From: Pseudomonas sp.
Lineage (GTDB): Bacteria; Pseudomonadota; Gammaproteobacteria; Pseudomonadales; Pseudomonadaceae
DNA: 64,000 nt
Direction: 5' to 3'
Assembly: GCF_030684895.1 (NCBI RefSeq)
Contig: NZ_JAUXXP010000054.1
Coordinates: 1-64,000, forward strand
Shown: positions 53,612-64,000 of the stretch, piece by piece
How the letters are laid out: each line of letters starts with the position of its first letter
Position numbering within the stretch: the first letter of the stretch is position 1
Made by a program: the position numbers and the translations under genes
Notes under the pieces: model-generated
What the model saw: only the letters and a program-made list of their open reading frames with translations
Told to the model about the DNA's origin: nothing
The model's database searches: none

Positions 53612-53908
53612 ATGAGTTCATCCGTGCAGCGTCTAGAAGAAACCGGTAGCGCGTTGCGTACTGCTTTGGCTACTCAGGATTGGGCCGCCATTGGCGAGCT
53701 AGATCTGCAGTGCCGCCAGGCTGTTGACGAAGCCATGGTTGAGTCTGCCGGCGATGAAGAGACTCTACGTGCGCGTATGCAGGAGTTACTGGATCTTTAT
53801 CGCGAGCTGGTTAGCGTTTGCCAGGCCGAACAGCAGCGCTTGGCTCATGAGCTTGTACAACTGAATCAGTCGCAACAAGGCGCCAAGGTTTACCAGCTGT
53901 TTGGTTGA
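53612..53908 (+). CDS. FliT-like flagellar chaperone
   Basis: Small helical protein of 98 residues downstream of fliS. Sequence such as VQRLEETGSALRTALATQDW and ELLDLYRELVSVCQAEQQRL is consistent with FliT-type export chaperones, which bind FliD and regulate class II genes in enterics. The ATG at 53612 has TGAGGA eight bases upstream. Identity rests mainly on position and size. Confidence 0.7.
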   Translation: MSSSVQRLEETGSALRTALATQDWAAIGELDLQCRQAVDEAMVESAGDEETLRARMQELLDLYRELVSVCQAEQQRLAHELVQLNQSQQGAKVYQLFG

Positions 53909-54036
53909 TTGGCGTTTTCGGTCGGTGCTGCCTAGTATCGACCCTCTGGCATTTGTCTACGTTCTGCTCCGATATTCCCCCTTCTTTGTTAAACAGCTGC
54001 TTAGTCTGCTTGGCGGACACAATAAAAAGCACGCCA

Positions 54037-54064
54037 TAAAATTGACTATTAACAAAAAATTGAC
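54037..54064 (+). promoter_or_regulatory. Tandem AAAATTGACT repeats upstream of fleQ
   Basis: Two copies of AAAATTGACT (54037-54046 and 54055-54064), 18 bases apart, in an AT-rich stretch about 90 bases before the fleQ start. Each contains a TTGACT that could act as a -35 box, and the pair could also be an operator for a repressor or for FleQ itself (half-site TTGAC). Confidence 0.45.
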
Positions 54065-54150
54065 TTAACTAGTGGCCAGTTGCCGTCGCTGGATTGAGCG
54101 GTATTTGGGCGGCGGGCGCGTTTTTCACTCCAGGATCAGTAAATAAAATT

Positions 54151-55623
54151 ATGTGGCGTGAAACCAAAATCCTCCTGATTGACGATAACAGCGAGCGCCG
54201 TCGTGACTTGACGGTGATCTTGAATTTTCTCGGTGAAGATCATCTGGCCAGCGATAGCCAGAACTGGCGTCAATGCGTCGCGGAGTTGGCGTCCAGTCGT
54301 GAAGTGCTCAGCGTGGTGCTTGGCGAAGTGAAAGCCAAAGGTGGCGTGCTGGACATGCTCAAGCAGCTGGCGGCCTGGGATGAGTTTCTGCCGACGCTGC
54401 TGATCAACGATCAGGCCGCTGCCGAGTGGCCGGAAGAGCAGCGTCGTAGCGTGCTGGCGACGCTGGAAATGCCAGTGAGCTACAACAAGCTGCTCGACTC
54501 TCTGCACCGCGCTCAGGTTTACCGCGAGATGTATGACCAGGCCCGCGAGCGCGGGCGGCAGCGCGAGACCAATCTGTTCCGTAGTCTGGTCGGCACCAGT
54601 CGGGCCATTCAGCAAGTGCGGCAGATGATGCAACAGGTGGCTGATACCGAGGCCAGCGTGCTGATCCTTGGCGAGTCAGGCACGGGCAAGGAGGTGGTTG
54701 CGCGCAATCTGCATTACCACTCCAAGCGCCGTGAGGCGCCTTTTGTACCGGTTAACTGCGGCGCAATTCCTGCTGAGTTGCTTGAGAGCGAGTTATTTGG
54801 CCATGAGAAAGGCGCGTTTACCGGTGCGATCACCAGCCGGGCGGGGCGTTTCGAGCTGGCCAACGGCGGCACGCTGTTTCTTGATGAAATCGGCGACATG
54901 CCGCTGCCGATGCAGGTGAAGTTGCTGCGCGTATTGCAGGAGCGCACCTTCGAGCGGGTGGGTAGCAACAAGACCCAGAGCGCCGATGTGCGGATCATTG
55001 CTGCCACGCACAAGAATCTCGAGAAAATGATCGAGGACGGCAGCTTCCGTGAGGATCTGTATTACCGCCTTAACGTCTTCCCGATCGAAATGGCCCCGCT
55101 GCGCGAGCGCATCGAGGATATTCCGCTGCTGATGAATGAGCTGATCTCGCGCATGGAGTTCGAGAAGCGCGGTTCCATTCGTTTCAACTCGGCAGCGATC
55201 ATGTCGCTGTGTCGGCATGACTGGGCGGGTAACGTGCGCGAGTTGGCCAACCTGGTCGAACGCATGGCGATCATGCATCCCTATGGCGTGATTGGCGTGG
55301 GCGAGCTGCCGAAGAAATTCCGCCATGTCGATGATGAGGACGAAAGTCTGGTTGCCAGCCTGCGTGACGACCTGGATGAGCGCGCGACAATTCTGGCCGG
55401 TCTGCCGGGTGTGGATTCGATGGCCATGCTGCCGCCCGAAGGCCTGGACCTGAAGGATTACCTGGGCAACCTTGAGCAGGGCTTGATTCAACAGGCGCTC
55501 GATGATGCCAGTGGTGTGGTGGCGCGGGCGGCTGAGCGTTTGCGCATTCGTCGCACCACCCTTGTCGAGAAGATGCGCAAGTACGGCATGAGTCGACGTG
55601 ATGATGAGGGGCTGGACGACTGA
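54151..55623 (+). CDS. fleQ: Flagellar master regulator FleQ
   Basis: Sigma-54 enhancer-binding protein (490 residues) at the top of the Pseudomonas flagellar hierarchy; it binds c-di-GMP and also controls biofilm genes. N-terminal receiver-like FleQ domain ([20 protein letters not shown]), AAA+ domain with Walker A GESGTGKE, the sigma-54 contact loop GAFTGA in [19 protein letters not shown], Walker B LFLDEIGD, and a C-terminal Fis-type HTH ([20 protein letters not shown]). The ATG at 54151 gives the family N-terminus. Single-gene transcript followed by a terminator. Confidence 0.97.
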   Translation: MWRETKILLIDDNSERRRDLTVILNFLGEDHLASDSQNWRQCVAELASSREVLSVVLGEVKAKGGVLDMLKQLAAWDEFLPTLLINDQAAAEWPEEQRRSVLATLEMPVSYNKLLDSLHRAQVYREMYDQARERGRQRETNLFRSLVGTSRAIQQVRQMMQQVADTEASVLILGESGTGKEVVARNLHYHSKRREAPFVPVNCGAIPAELLESELFGHEKGAFTGAITSRAGRFELANGGTLFLDEIGDMPLPMQVKLLRVLQERTFERVGSNKTQSADVRIIAATHKNLEKMIEDGSFREDLYYRLNVFPIEMAPLRERIEDIPLLMNELISRMEFEKRGSIRFNSAAIMSLCRHDWAGNVRELANLVERMAIMHPYGVIGVGELPKKFRHVDDEDESLVASLRDDLDERATILAGLPGVDSMAMLPPEGLDLKDYLGNLEQGLIQQALDDASGVVARAAERLRIRRTTLVEKMRKYGMSRRDDEGLDD

Positions 55624-55672
55624 CCTTTCTGTAACAGGCAATCGTCAGTGACTTGGCGCCTGCCCCTTCAAT

Positions 55673-55711
55673 AAAGCCGAAGGTTTGACGAAATCTTCGG
55701 CTTTGTTTTTT
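55673..55711 (+). terminator. Terminator after fleQ
   Basis: AAAGCCGAAG / CTTCGGCTTT followed by GTTTTTT, starting 50 bases after the fleQ stop. A standard rho-independent terminator separating fleQ from fleSR. Confidence 0.9.
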
Positions 55712-55740
55712 ACAGCATTGATTTAAAAGGATATTTTTTC

Positions 55741-55757
55741 AGGCACGGGTATTGCTA
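55741..55757 (+). promoter_or_regulatory. Sigma-54 promoter of fleSR
   Basis: AGGCACGGGTATTGCTA: GG at 55742-55743 and GC at 55754-55755, twelve bases apart, in a good RpoN context, about 52 bases before fleS. Known biology: FleQ activates fleSR through RpoN. Confidence 0.85.
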
Positions 55758-55808
55758 TCTCTCTTGCAACTGACTGTCTTATGACGGCTCGCTGCGCGAG
55801 AGAGAACC

Positions 55809-57017
55809 ATGAACGCTAACGCCCAACGCCCTGAAGAATCCGAAGCGCCCGCTCCCGTGGAGCAGGCCAGCCGTGCCGGGCTCGAACAGGCCTTTGCCTT
55901 GTTCAATCAGATGTCTACCCAGCTCAGTACCAGCTACAGCATGCTGGAAGCACGGGTGACTGAACTCAAGGGCCAGTTGGCCCTGGTCAGCGCCCAGCGT
56001 ATGCAGGAGCTGGCCGAGAAAGAGCGTCTGGCTCACCGTCTGCAGAGCCTGTTGGATCTGTTGCCTGGCGGGGTCATCGTCATTGATGGCCAGGGCGTGG
56101 TGCGTGAGGCCAACCCGGTGGCGCGTAATCTGCTCGGCCAGCCGTTGGTGGGCATGCTCTGGCGTCAAGTCATCGCGCGCAACTTTGCCCCGCGTGAGGA
56201 TGACGGCCACGAAATTTCCCTGAAGGATGGCCGGCGCCTGTCGATTGCCACTCGTTCTTTGCATGCCGAACCTGGCCAGTTGGTGCTATTAACCGACCTG
56301 ACAGAAACCCGGCGCTTGCAGGATCAGCTGTCACGCCACGAACGGTTATCTGCCTTGGGCCGCATGGTTGCTTCTCTGGCTCACCAGATTCGTACGCCGC
56401 TCTCGGCTGCATTGCTCTACGCCAGTCACCTGACAGAACAGGTGTTGCCAGTTGAACAGCAACAGCGCTTTGCTGGCCGTCTGAAAGAGCGCCTGCACGA
56501 GCTGGAGCATCAGGTGCGCGACATGCTGATCTTTGCCCGTGGCGAGCTGCCGCTGCCGGATCGTCTGGCGCCCAAGGCACTGTTCGATGCGTTGCGCAGC
56601 GCCGCCGAACCCCATGTGCTGGATATGCAGGTGCGTTGGCAATGCGACAGCCGCGCCGGCGAGTTGCTGTGCAACCGCGACACCCTGGTCGGCACCGTGC
56701 TCAACCTGATCGAAAACGCGATTCAGGCCGGCGGCCGTGAAGCGCGTTTGAAGATCCATCTGTATCAGCGCGGTGAAACGCTGCGCCTGTGCATCAGCGA
56801 CAACGGCCCAGGCATCGACAGCGCGACGCTGGCGCGGCTTGGCGAACCCTTCTTTACCACCAAAACCACCGGCACCGGGCTTGGCCTGGCCGTGGTTAAG
56901 GCAGTGGCGCGCGCCCATCAGGGCGATGTGCAGCTGCGTTCGCGGCCGGGGCGTGGCACCTGCGCCATTATCACCTTGCCGCTGCTTGGTGCTACGCACC
57001 CTTTGATTCAGGAGTAA
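55809..57017 (+). CDS. fleS: Flagellar sensor histidine kinase FleS
   Basis: Cytoplasmic two-component kinase, 402 residues. It has an N-terminal coiled coil (residues about 25-80), a PAS domain (LLDLLPGGVIVIDGQGVVRE and on), the HisKA box SLAHQIRTPLSA with His192, and the HATPase motifs N-box (NLIENAIQAGG) and G-boxes (DNGPGIDS, GTGLGLAVVKAV). No membrane segments. It phosphorylates FleR, encoded six bases downstream, to switch on class III flagellar genes. Confidence 0.95.
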   Translation: MNANAQRPEESEAPAPVEQASRAGLEQAFALFNQMSTQLSTSYSMLEARVTELKGQLALVSAQRMQELAEKERLAHRLQSLLDLLPGGVIVIDGQGVVREANPVARNLLGQPLVGMLWRQVIARNFAPREDDGHEISLKDGRRLSIATRSLHAEPGQLVLLTDLTETRRLQDQLSRHERLSALGRMVASLAHQIRTPLSAALLYASHLTEQVLPVEQQQRFAGRLKERLHELEHQVRDMLIFARGELPLPDRLAPKALFDALRSAAEPHVLDMQVRWQCDSRAGELLCNRDTLVGTVLNLIENAIQAGGREARLKIHLYQRGETLRLCISDNGPGIDSATLARLGEPFFTTKTTGTGLGLAVVKAVARAHQGDVQLRSRPGRGTCAIITLPLLGATHPLIQE

Positions 57018-57023
57018 CCATCC

Positions 57024-58430
<1,407 letters not shown>

Positions 58431-58462
58431 GCCCCGGGTTGCACGAGCACTCGAGATCAGGC

Positions 58463-58536
58463 GTAGGGTGGATGACGCTTTACCCATCCACCAACAGAGG
58501 CCTTATGGTGGATGAAAAGAGCGTCATCCACCCTAC
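58463..58536. repeat. Long inverted repeat downstream of fleR (GTAGGGTGGATGACGCT arms)
   Basis: Perfect 17-base arms (58463-58479 and 58520-58536) with a nested pair CATCCACC (58485-58492) / GGTGGATG (58507-58514), giving a 74-base double-stem structure. The GTAGGGTGGATGACG arm is, from memory, a common dispersed intergenic repeat in several Pseudomonas species. It lies between the convergent fleR and lapD genes and may also end transcription. Confidence 0.75.
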
Positions 58537-58607
58537 AGCTCGCGCATTTCAGCCTGCGGCTCTCATCCTCGATATTTCCCCGGATTACATCAGGGCTACG
58601 TCTCTGC

Positions 58608-60557
58608 TTAATCCTTCCACGGCATGGGCGCACCCAGCAGGCGGCCCATGGCGCCGTATAGCCCCAGCTCTTTGAGCACCGCCAGCTCACCCTCGGTTTC
58701 CACCATCTCGGCAATCAACGGCAGGTCGATGCTGTTGGTAGCGCGGAACACCGCCTCAATAAACATGCGCTTGTCGCTTTCCTGATCGATGGCGCGGATA
58801 TAGGTGCCATCGAGTTTCAGGTAGGCCAGGCCCAGGTGGGTGAGGTTGCCGATCAGGCTGAAGCGCCCGCCGAAGTGCTGCAGGCCGAGGCTGAAGCCGG
58901 TGTCACGGATGCCCTGGCTAAGCGCTTCCAGCTCGGCCGCCGGTGGCAGATGACGTTCGTCCACTTCCAGGGTCAGCAGGCTGGCCTGCTGTGGGTGCTG
59001 CCTGAGGATGTCGAACATACGCTTGAGGGTTTCGTTGTCGCGCAAGGTCGCTGCCGACAGGCTCAGGGCCAGTGGCGCAGCATGCTGGCTCAGGTGCGCC
59101 AGGCTGTGTTCGAGCATGGCCAGGTCAAAGCGCGCGGTCCAGCCCAGGCGTTCGATCCAGGGTAGGAAGCGCCCGGCGGCAATGGCCTCGCCTTGTGGGT
59201 CAAGCAGGCGCGCCAGCACCTTGTGGTGCAGCAGCCGGTTACGATCCGCGCATTGCGTGACGGGCTGGAAATACAGCTGCAGCTTGCGCTTGTTCAGCGC
59301 ATCGTCGATCCAGGTACGCCATTCATGCAGGCCCTGGGTCGGCTGGGCGTTGTAGTCGTCCAGGCGCACCCAGTCGCGGCTTGGGTCGTTCTGCGCTTGC
59401 GCCAGGGCCTGATCGGCACGGCCGATGACCTGGACGGGTTCTTCACCCGGGCGGAAGGCGGCAATGCCCATATGTGCCACCGGCGTACAGTCGCTGGCGC
59501 CGGTCTGGCGCAAGCTTTCCAGTCCGGTGTGCAGCTCGCCGGCGAGCAGGTCGGCTTCTTCGCTGCCAATGCCAGGGGCCAGGAGGCTGAATTCGCCACC
59601 CCGGCTGCGTGAGGCCAGCCAGTCCGAGCGGTTGGTCTGGTTGAGCAGGCGCTTGAGCAGCTCGCCGATGGCGGCAATCAGCGCGTCGGTCTGCTGACCG
59701 CCGAGGCGCTGATTGAGTCCGCCGAGGTCATTGACCCGCAGCAACAACAGGTAGCCTTCGGCGTTTTGTTCACTGACCACTAACTGATGGGCCAGGCGGA
59801 TATCGAACAGGCGGCGGTTGGCCAGGCCGGTGATGCTGTCCTGATAGGCTTCTTCACGCAGTTTTTCGCTGCGCGCGGCCTCTTCAGCAAACAGGGTTTT
59901 CAGTTTTTCCACCATCTGGTTCATGGCGGTGACGACGCGTTTAAGCTCCGGGGTGCGCGGCACCTTGGGCAGGGTAAGGAATTCGCGGCGGGTGATGGCC
60001 TGGGCTTGCTGCACCATGTTGTCCAGCGGGCGCAGCTGGGTGCGCAGCAGCCAACCGCCGAGCACGGCGCTGACCAGGCCGCAGAGCAACAGCCAGACCA
60101 GGCTGCCGATGGCGCTGTCCCAGAGTTTGGCCAGGGCGAATTGCGGGTTGCTGAGCACCTCGACCCGCGCGGCCTGTTCCCAACCGCGCATGATCAACGC
60201 ATCGCCGCCCTGGGGTTGCAGATCAACCAGCTCGCTAAACCAGACCGGTACGGTTTCCGTAATGGCGTCGTCGTTGCGCCGTTCGACAATCACCTCGTCA
60301 TTGGGGATGCGCACCACGCGGATGCTGGTGAAGTAGCCGCTGTCGAAGATCGAGCTGACCATCAGTTCGATCATTGCCGGGTCATCCACGTGCGGGGTCA
60401 TCGACAAGCCCAGCGCGGTTGCGGCGTCCTGGGCGTGGGAGCGCAGCTGGCTGAGCAGTTGCTCGCGCGAGCTTTCCACCCCGGCGATAAAACTGCCGGT
60501 AAAGGCCACTACCAGGAACAGGCAGATGGCGAGAAATAGCTGCTTGAGTAGAGACAT
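58608..60557 (-). CDS. lapD: c-di-GMP receptor LapD (degenerate GGDEF-EAL)
   Basis: Inner-membrane protein of 649 residues. An N-terminal membrane segment, a periplasmic LapD/MoxY sensor domain (about residues 30-150), a second membrane segment (about 152-170), a HAMP-like linker, then degenerate GGDEF and EAL domains: GGDEF reads RGGEF and EAL reads KVLARL, so it should bind c-di-GMP rather than make or break it. When bound, LapD sequesters the protease LapG in the periplasm, keeping LapA-type adhesins on the surface. It follows lapG by nine bases on the same strand. Confidence 0.93.
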   Translation of the reverse strand: MSLLKQLFLAICLFLVVAFTGSFIAGVESSREQLLSQLRSHAQDAATALGLSMTPHVDDPAMIELMVSSIFDSGYFTSIRVVRIPNDEVIVERRNDDAITETVPVWFSELVDLQPQGGDALIMRGWEQAARVEVLSNPQFALAKLWDSAIGSLVWLLLCGLVSAVLGGWLLRTQLRPLDNMVQQAQAITRREFLTLPKVPRTPELKRVVTAMNQMVEKLKTLFAEEAARSEKLREEAYQDSITGLANRRLFDIRLAHQLVVSEQNAEGYLLLLRVNDLGGLNQRLGGQQTDALIAAIGELLKRLLNQTNRSDWLASRSRGGEFSLLAPGIGSEEADLLAGELHTGLESLRQTGASDCTPVAHMGIAAFRPGEEPVQVIGRADQALAQAQNDPSRDWVRLDDYNAQPTQGLHEWRTWIDDALNKRKLQLYFQPVTQCADRNRLLHHKVLARLLDPQGEAIAAGRFLPWIERLGWTARFDLAMLEHSLAHLSQHAAPLALSLSAATLRDNETLKRMFDILRQHPQQASLLTLEVDERHLPPAAELEALSQGIRDTGFSLGLQHFGGRFSLIGNLTHLGLAYLKLDGTYIRAIDQESDKRMFIEAVFRATNSIDLPLIAEMVETEGELAVLKELGLYGAMGRLLGAPMPWKD

Positions 60558-60566
60558 AGGTTCCTC

Positions 60567-61259
60567 CTAGCCTTCGCCGATGGCGAAGCCCTCCGTGCGC
60601 ATTTTTTTCAAGATGTCCTGCCAGCGCGAGAGCTTTTTGGTATCGCTCTTTTTGCTATTGGAACCTGCGAGATAGAGCCCTTCGGCATTAAATGCATAGA
60701 CCGGCAGCAGGTCTTTGCGCTGCGAGGCGGGTTTTATTTCATTGATCAGATTGTCCAGCACCAATGGCTCGGCGCCGGGGCTGGCGTAGTAGGTCAGCAC
60801 CATATGCGCCTGGTTGTAATTGAGCGCCTTGACGTAGGTGATACGCAGTTTGTCGCTGGGGATGCCAAGGCGGCGCAGGGTGAAGTACTTGGCGATGGAA
60901 TAGTCTTCGCAGTCGCCGGCGCCCTTGATCAGCATCTCGATGGGCGTGGCCCAGTAGTCGTTCTGCTTCCACAACTGGATATCGTCGACAAAGCGGATCT
61001 GCCGATTGAAGAAGCGGTTGACCTCGGTGAGCTTGTCTCTTTCGCTGCTATTGGCGCTGGCCTTGATTTGCGCTTCCCAGGCCTGGATGCGCTGCTTGGC
61101 TGCGCCGAGGTTGCCGTAACGGCTTTCGGCATTCTGCAGGATCACGCCGAAGTCCCAGTTGGCCAGGGCGCTGGCCAAACCGATCAGCAGGATGCAGCCG
61201 CCCAGCAACGTTCGGTTGAGGCGCTTGAACCATCCATGAGTGAGCTGACGGGGTGGCAT
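60567..61259 (-). CDS. lapG: Periplasmic cysteine protease LapG
   Basis: Transglutaminase-like (BTLCP) cysteine protease of 230 residues that cleaves the N-terminus of LapA-type adhesins. The catalytic triad is visible: Cys117 in KGAGDCEDYSIAKYF, His152 in NYNQAHMVLTYYA and Asp169 in PLVLDNLINEI. An N-terminal hydrophobic segment (residues about 18-35) serves as export signal. First gene of the lapG-lapD unit. Confidence 0.94.
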   Translation of the reverse strand: MPPRQLTHGWFKRLNRTLLGGCILLIGLASALANWDFGVILQNAESRYGNLGAAKQRIQAWEAQIKASANSSERDKLTEVNRFFNRQIRFVDDIQLWKQNDYWATPIEMLIKGAGDCEDYSIAKYFTLRRLGIPSDKLRITYVKALNYNQAHMVLTYYASPGAEPLVLDNLINEIKPASQRKDLLPVYAFNAEGLYLAGSNSKKSDTKKLSRWQDILKKMRTEGFAIGEG

Positions 61260-61350
61260 GTACCGCGCCTCGGCCGGAGATTGGGAAAGTCTAGGTGGTG
61301 CTGCTGATTTTTGCCGCGCTGAATATACCGAATGTCGGCAGGTGTGTTGC

Positions 61351-61764
61351 TTAGGGTTTGACCAGGGTTTTCTGTCTAAGGATGTACAGGCTGACCAGTA
61401 CCGCGCTGGTCAGCATAAAAGCCCTGGCCCAGAACAGCGGCACCAGGTAGCACGACAGGCCGATGCTCAGCCACATCAGGCTGATGGCGTAGACTTTGCC
61501 CTTGAGCGGAATGCCCTGACCTTCGAGGTAGTCGACAATCCACGGGCCAAGCTGGCGATGATTGACCAGCCACAGGTAGAAGCGCTTCGAGCTGCGCATA
61601 AAACAGGCGGCAGCCAGCAGCAGAAAAGGCGTGGTGGGCAGCACGGGGAGGAAGATGCCGATAACCCCCAGCGCCACGCTCAGCCAGCCGATGGCCAGCA
61701 GAGCGAAGCGAATAAGCGGGTTGCGCTGCTCTTTAACAGGCGGCAGCGGAATCTCACGCGCCAT
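61351..61764 (-). CDS. DUF454 (YbaN-like) membrane protein
   Basis: Small inner-membrane protein, 137 residues, of the DUF454 family: IGWLSVALGVIGIFLPVLPT then TPFLLLAAACFMRSSKRFYL is the family core, with two more hydrophobic segments near the C-terminus. Function is unknown. It lies nine bases downstream of the YecA-family gene. Confidence 0.88.
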   Translation of the reverse strand: MAREIPLPPVKEQRNPLIRFALLAIGWLSVALGVIGIFLPVLPTTPFLLLAAACFMRSSKRFYLWLVNHRQLGPWIVDYLEGQGIPLKGKVYAISLMWLSIGLSCYLVPLFWARAFMLTSAVLVSLYILRQKTLVKP

Positions 61765-61773
61765 GGCGCGTGC

Positions 61774-62361
61774 TTAGTGGTGGCGGGGCTTCAGGAGGGC
61801 CGGCTTTTCTTCCGGCGCATTGCACAGCAGAAACAGCGCCGTTAGCAGCTCAGGGATCTGCTCAACCATGCTGTCGACCAGGTCGCGATCACGGGCGATC
61901 TCGGCGAACTCAGGCTGCTCGTCGAACAGGCCGGAACCGACCATGATCGGCAGCAGCAGCTCGCTGACTTCATCTTCGGCGTCGTCGAACCATACCGACT
62001 CACGCAGGAACACCCCTTCCATAAAGCCGATGCACCAGCCGCGCAGGTCGGAATCGTCCGGTTCTTCACCCAGGTCGAGCTCGCAGGGTACGTCGGGTTC
62101 ATCGTCGCTGGCCAGTTGGCGGGCGATATGACTTTGCAGCTGAATCAGGGTGGCTTCGATCTCTTCGCGCTCGGCATCACTGCGGTAGTGCGGCGCCTCG
62201 GAGAACAGCGCGTCAATCCACTCGCGCTCCGGCACTGGCTGTGGGCAGATCGACAGGGCGGTCAGGTAGCCGTGGGCGGCGATGTAGTCCAGTGCCTCTT
62301 CATGCAGCTCATCGGCATCGAGGAAGGCTTGCAGGCGGGAGAGTTGCTCGGCGAAGGACAT
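61774..62361 (-). CDS. YecA/UPF0149 family protein
   Basis: Acidic 195-residue protein of the UPF0149/YgfB-YecA family, recognised by LSRLQAFLDADELHEEALDY, the GWCIGFMEGVFLRES motif and the acidic spacer. No C-terminal SEC-C metal-binding motif is seen. Function is not established. Transcribed with the DUF454 gene and divergent from recQ. Confidence 0.8.
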   Translation of the reverse strand: MSFAEQLSRLQAFLDADELHEEALDYIAAHGYLTALSICPQPVPEREWIDALFSEAPHYRSDAEREEIEATLIQLQSHIARQLASDDEPDVPCELDLGEEPDDSDLRGWCIGFMEGVFLRESVWFDDAEDEVSELLLPIMVGSGLFDEQPEFAEIARDRDLVDSMVEQIPELLTALFLLCNAPEEKPALLKPRHH

Positions 62362-62496
62362 CGGGGGCTACCTTGAAGGAGTAAACGAGGGTCGATTCTA
62401 GTCGACCGCAGCCACAGCGGCCATAGCCGCAGGCCACGGGCGGCGAAAATCGGATCAAACTCCGCCATGGCTGCGCGTGCCCAAGCGGCACTTGCG

Positions 62497-62502
62497 TATA
62501 AT
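62497..62502 (+). promoter_or_regulatory. Probable -10 box of the recQ promoter
   Basis: A perfect TATAAT 26 bases before the recQ ATG, within TTGCGTATAATGCGC (possible extended -10). No convincing -35 box is seen at the ideal distance, so this is a tentative sigma-70 promoter. Confidence 0.55.
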
Positions 62503-62527
62503 GCGCGGCTTGTTTCGGAGACCCTTC

Positions 62528-64000
62528 ATGCTCGAGCACGCGCAACGCATCCTCAAAGACGTATTCGGCTACGACAGCTTTCGTGGCCGTCAGGGGGCGA
62601 TTATCGAGCGCGTGGCCAGTGGCGGCGATGCCCTGGTGCTGATGCCCACCGGTGGCGGCAAGTCGCTGTGTTTTCAGGTGCCGGCCCTGCTGCGCGAAGG
62701 CCTGGCGGTGGTGGTGTCGCCGCTGATCGCGCTGATGGATGATCAGGTCGCGACTCTCGACGAGCTGGGCGTGGCCGCGGCGGCACTGAACTCCACGTTG
62801 AGCGCCGATGAACAGCGCGAGATCGCCGAGCGGATCAAACGCGGCGAAATCAAGATGCTCTACCTGGCCCCTGAGCGGCTGGTGCAGCCGCGCATGCTGA
62901 GCTTTTTGCAGAACCTCGAGATTGCCCTGTTTGCCATCGATGAAGCGCATTGCGTATCGCAATGGGGGCATGATTTCCGGCCGGAATACCTGCAGCTGGG
63001 CCAGCTCGCCGAGCTGTTCCCCAACGTGCCGCGCATCGCCCTGACCGCCACGGCGGATATGCGTACGCGCGAGGAAATTGTTCAGCGTCTGCATTTGCAG
63101 AATGCCGAGCGTTTTCTGTCGAGCTTCGACCGACCGAATATCTTTTACCGCATCGTACCCAAGGAGCAGCCGCGCAAGCAGTTGCTGAACTTCCTCGCAG
63201 CGCGCAAGGGCGATGCTGGCATCGTGTATTGCCTGTCGCGCAAGAAGGTCGAAGAGGTTGCCGCCTTCCTCTCTGAGCAGGGCTTCCCGGCGTTGCCGTA
63301 CCACGCCGGCCTGGCCAATGAGTTGCGCGCCTATCACCAGAAACGCTTTCTCAATGAGGAAGGGCTGATCATGGTGGCGACCATCGCCTTCGGCATGGGC
63401 ATCGACAAACCCAACGTGCGTTTTGTCGCCCACCTCGACCTGCCGAAATCCTTGGAAGCCTATTACCAGGAAACCGGTCGCGCCGGCCGTGACGGCCTGC
63501 CAGCGGATGCCTGGATGGCCTACGGCCTGCAGGATGTGATTTTCCTCAAGCAGATGCTCAATAACTCCGAGGGTGATGAGCGGCATAAGCGCGTCGAACA
63601 GCACAAGCTCGATGCCATGCTCGCACTGTGTGAGGAAACCCGCTGCCGGCGCCAGGCGCTGCTGGCCTATTTCGACGAGGACATGCCGCAGCCCTGCGGC
63701 CACTGCGACAACTGCATCGATGGCGTGCAGACCTGGGATGCCACCGAGCCGGCGCGCCAGGCGCTGTCGGCGATCTATCGCACCGGTCAGCGCTATGGCG
63801 TGGGGCATCTGGTCGATGTGCTGCTTGGCCGCGACAACGAAAAAATCCGCGGCGTGGGCCATCAGCACCTGGCGGTGTTTGGCATCGGCAAGGCGCTGGC
63901 CGAAGGTGAGTGGCGTTCGCTGTTCCGTCAGTTGGTGGCGCGCGGCTTGGCCGATGTCGACCTCGAGGGCTTTGGTGGCCTGCGTCTTTCTGACAGTTGC
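62528..64000 (+). CDS. recQ: ATP-dependent DNA helicase RecQ (3'-truncated by window edge)
   Basis: RecQ-family 3'-5' helicase in recombination and fork repair; 491 codons visible with no stop before the window ends. Helicase motifs: [33 protein letters not shown] (DEAH plus RecQ-specific aromatic loop), [28 protein letters not shown] and [12 protein letters not shown]. The zinc-binding Cys set follows ([11 protein letters not shown] ... CGHCDNC), then the start of the winged-helix domain. Start at 62528 chosen from the conserved N-terminus. Confidence 0.96.
   Translation, partial: MLEHAQRILKDVFGYDSFRGRQGAIIERVASGGDALVLMPTGGGKSLCFQVPALLREGLAVVVSPLIALMDDQVATLDELGVAAAALNSTLSADEQREIAERIKRGEIKMLYLAPERLVQPRMLSFLQNLEIALFAIDEAHCVSQWGHDFRPEYLQLGQLAELFPNVPRIALTATADMRTREEIVQRLHLQNAERFLSSFDRPNIFYRIVPKEQPRKQLLNFLAARKGDAGIVYCLSRKKVEEVAAFLSEQGFPALPYHAGLANELRAYHQKRFLNEEGLIMVATIAFGMGIDKPNVRFVAHLDLPKSLEAYYQETGRAGRDGLPADAWMAYGLQDVIFLKQMLNNSEGDERHKRVEQHKLDAMLALCEETRCRRQALLAYFDEDMPQPCGHCDNCIDGVQTWDATEPARQALSAIYRTGQRYGVGHLVDVLLGRDNEKIRGVGHQHLAVFGIGKALAEGEWRSLFRQLVARGLADVDLEGFGGLRLSDSC

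Noticed and set aside
62309..63868. Long open frame (519 codons) on the minus strand opposite recQ
   Set aside because: It is a high-GC antisense shadow of the well-conserved recQ and has no recognisable domain.

Overview
The window is about 64 kb of a chromosome from a polarly flagellated gammaproteobacterium, almost certainly a Pseudomonas. The evidence is the flagellar control set fleQ-fleS-fleR with sigma-54 and FliA promoters, two tandem fliS genes, lapD-lapG, a BfrB-type bacterioferritin with bfd, and an ABC-ATPase overlapping argF. Most genes are high GC. One block (about 7.0-9.9 kb) is clearly AT-richer and looks acquired.

Layout. 0-4.25 kb: the tail of a Tad (type IVc) pilus locus: tadA (cut by the window edge), tadB, tadC, a DUF192 gene, a TPR lipoprotein and a TadE-like pseudopilin. 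4.26-12.0 kb: glycerol catabolism, with glpD-glpR on the minus strand and ybaK-glpK on the plus strand. They are split by a foreign insert holding a C5-cytosine methyltransferase, its overlapping probable restriction endonuclease, and a decayed gene. 12-20 kb: housekeeping and transport genes (solute-binding protein, porin, PhzF-like enzyme, ABC ATPase, argF, molybdopterin oxidoreductase, grxD). 20.2-21.2 kb: iron storage (bfr, bfd). 21.5-33.2 kb: flgBCDE and flgFGHIJKL, each group behind its own sigma-54 promoter. 33.2-49.0 kb: a flagellar glycosylation-type island between flgL and fliC. 49.2-58.4 kb: fliC, flaG, fliD, two fliS genes, a FliT-like gene, fleQ, fleS, fleR. 58.6-64 kb: lapD, lapG, DUF454, YecA-family gene and recQ (cut by the window edge).

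The most interesting part is the island. Four genes (33252-36926 plus 39450-39971) resemble, by family and largely by order, the Campylobacter jejuni pathway that makes the phosphoramidate donor of capsule O-methyl phosphoramidate: glutamine kinase (Cj1418), gamma-glutamyl-CDP-amidate hydrolase (Cj1417), CTP:phosphoglutamine cytidylyltransferase (Cj1416) and CDP-amidate kinase (Cj1415, an APS-kinase homologue). Beside them lie a SAM methyltransferase, a TagF/CDP-glycerol-type transferase, a formyltransferase homologue, an unknown 191-residue protein, a three-gene dTDP-3-amino-sugar set (FdtA/B/C type) and a 1,863-residue multi-domain glycosyltransferase. The whole set sits directly before flagellin. 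My proposal is that this organism decorates its flagellin glycan with a (possibly O-methylated) phosphoramidate on or near an N-acylated 3-amino-3,6-dideoxyhexose. The family assignments are read from the sequence; the chemistry and the flagellar target are inference.

No rRNA, tRNA, CRISPR array or complete insertion sequence was recognised.
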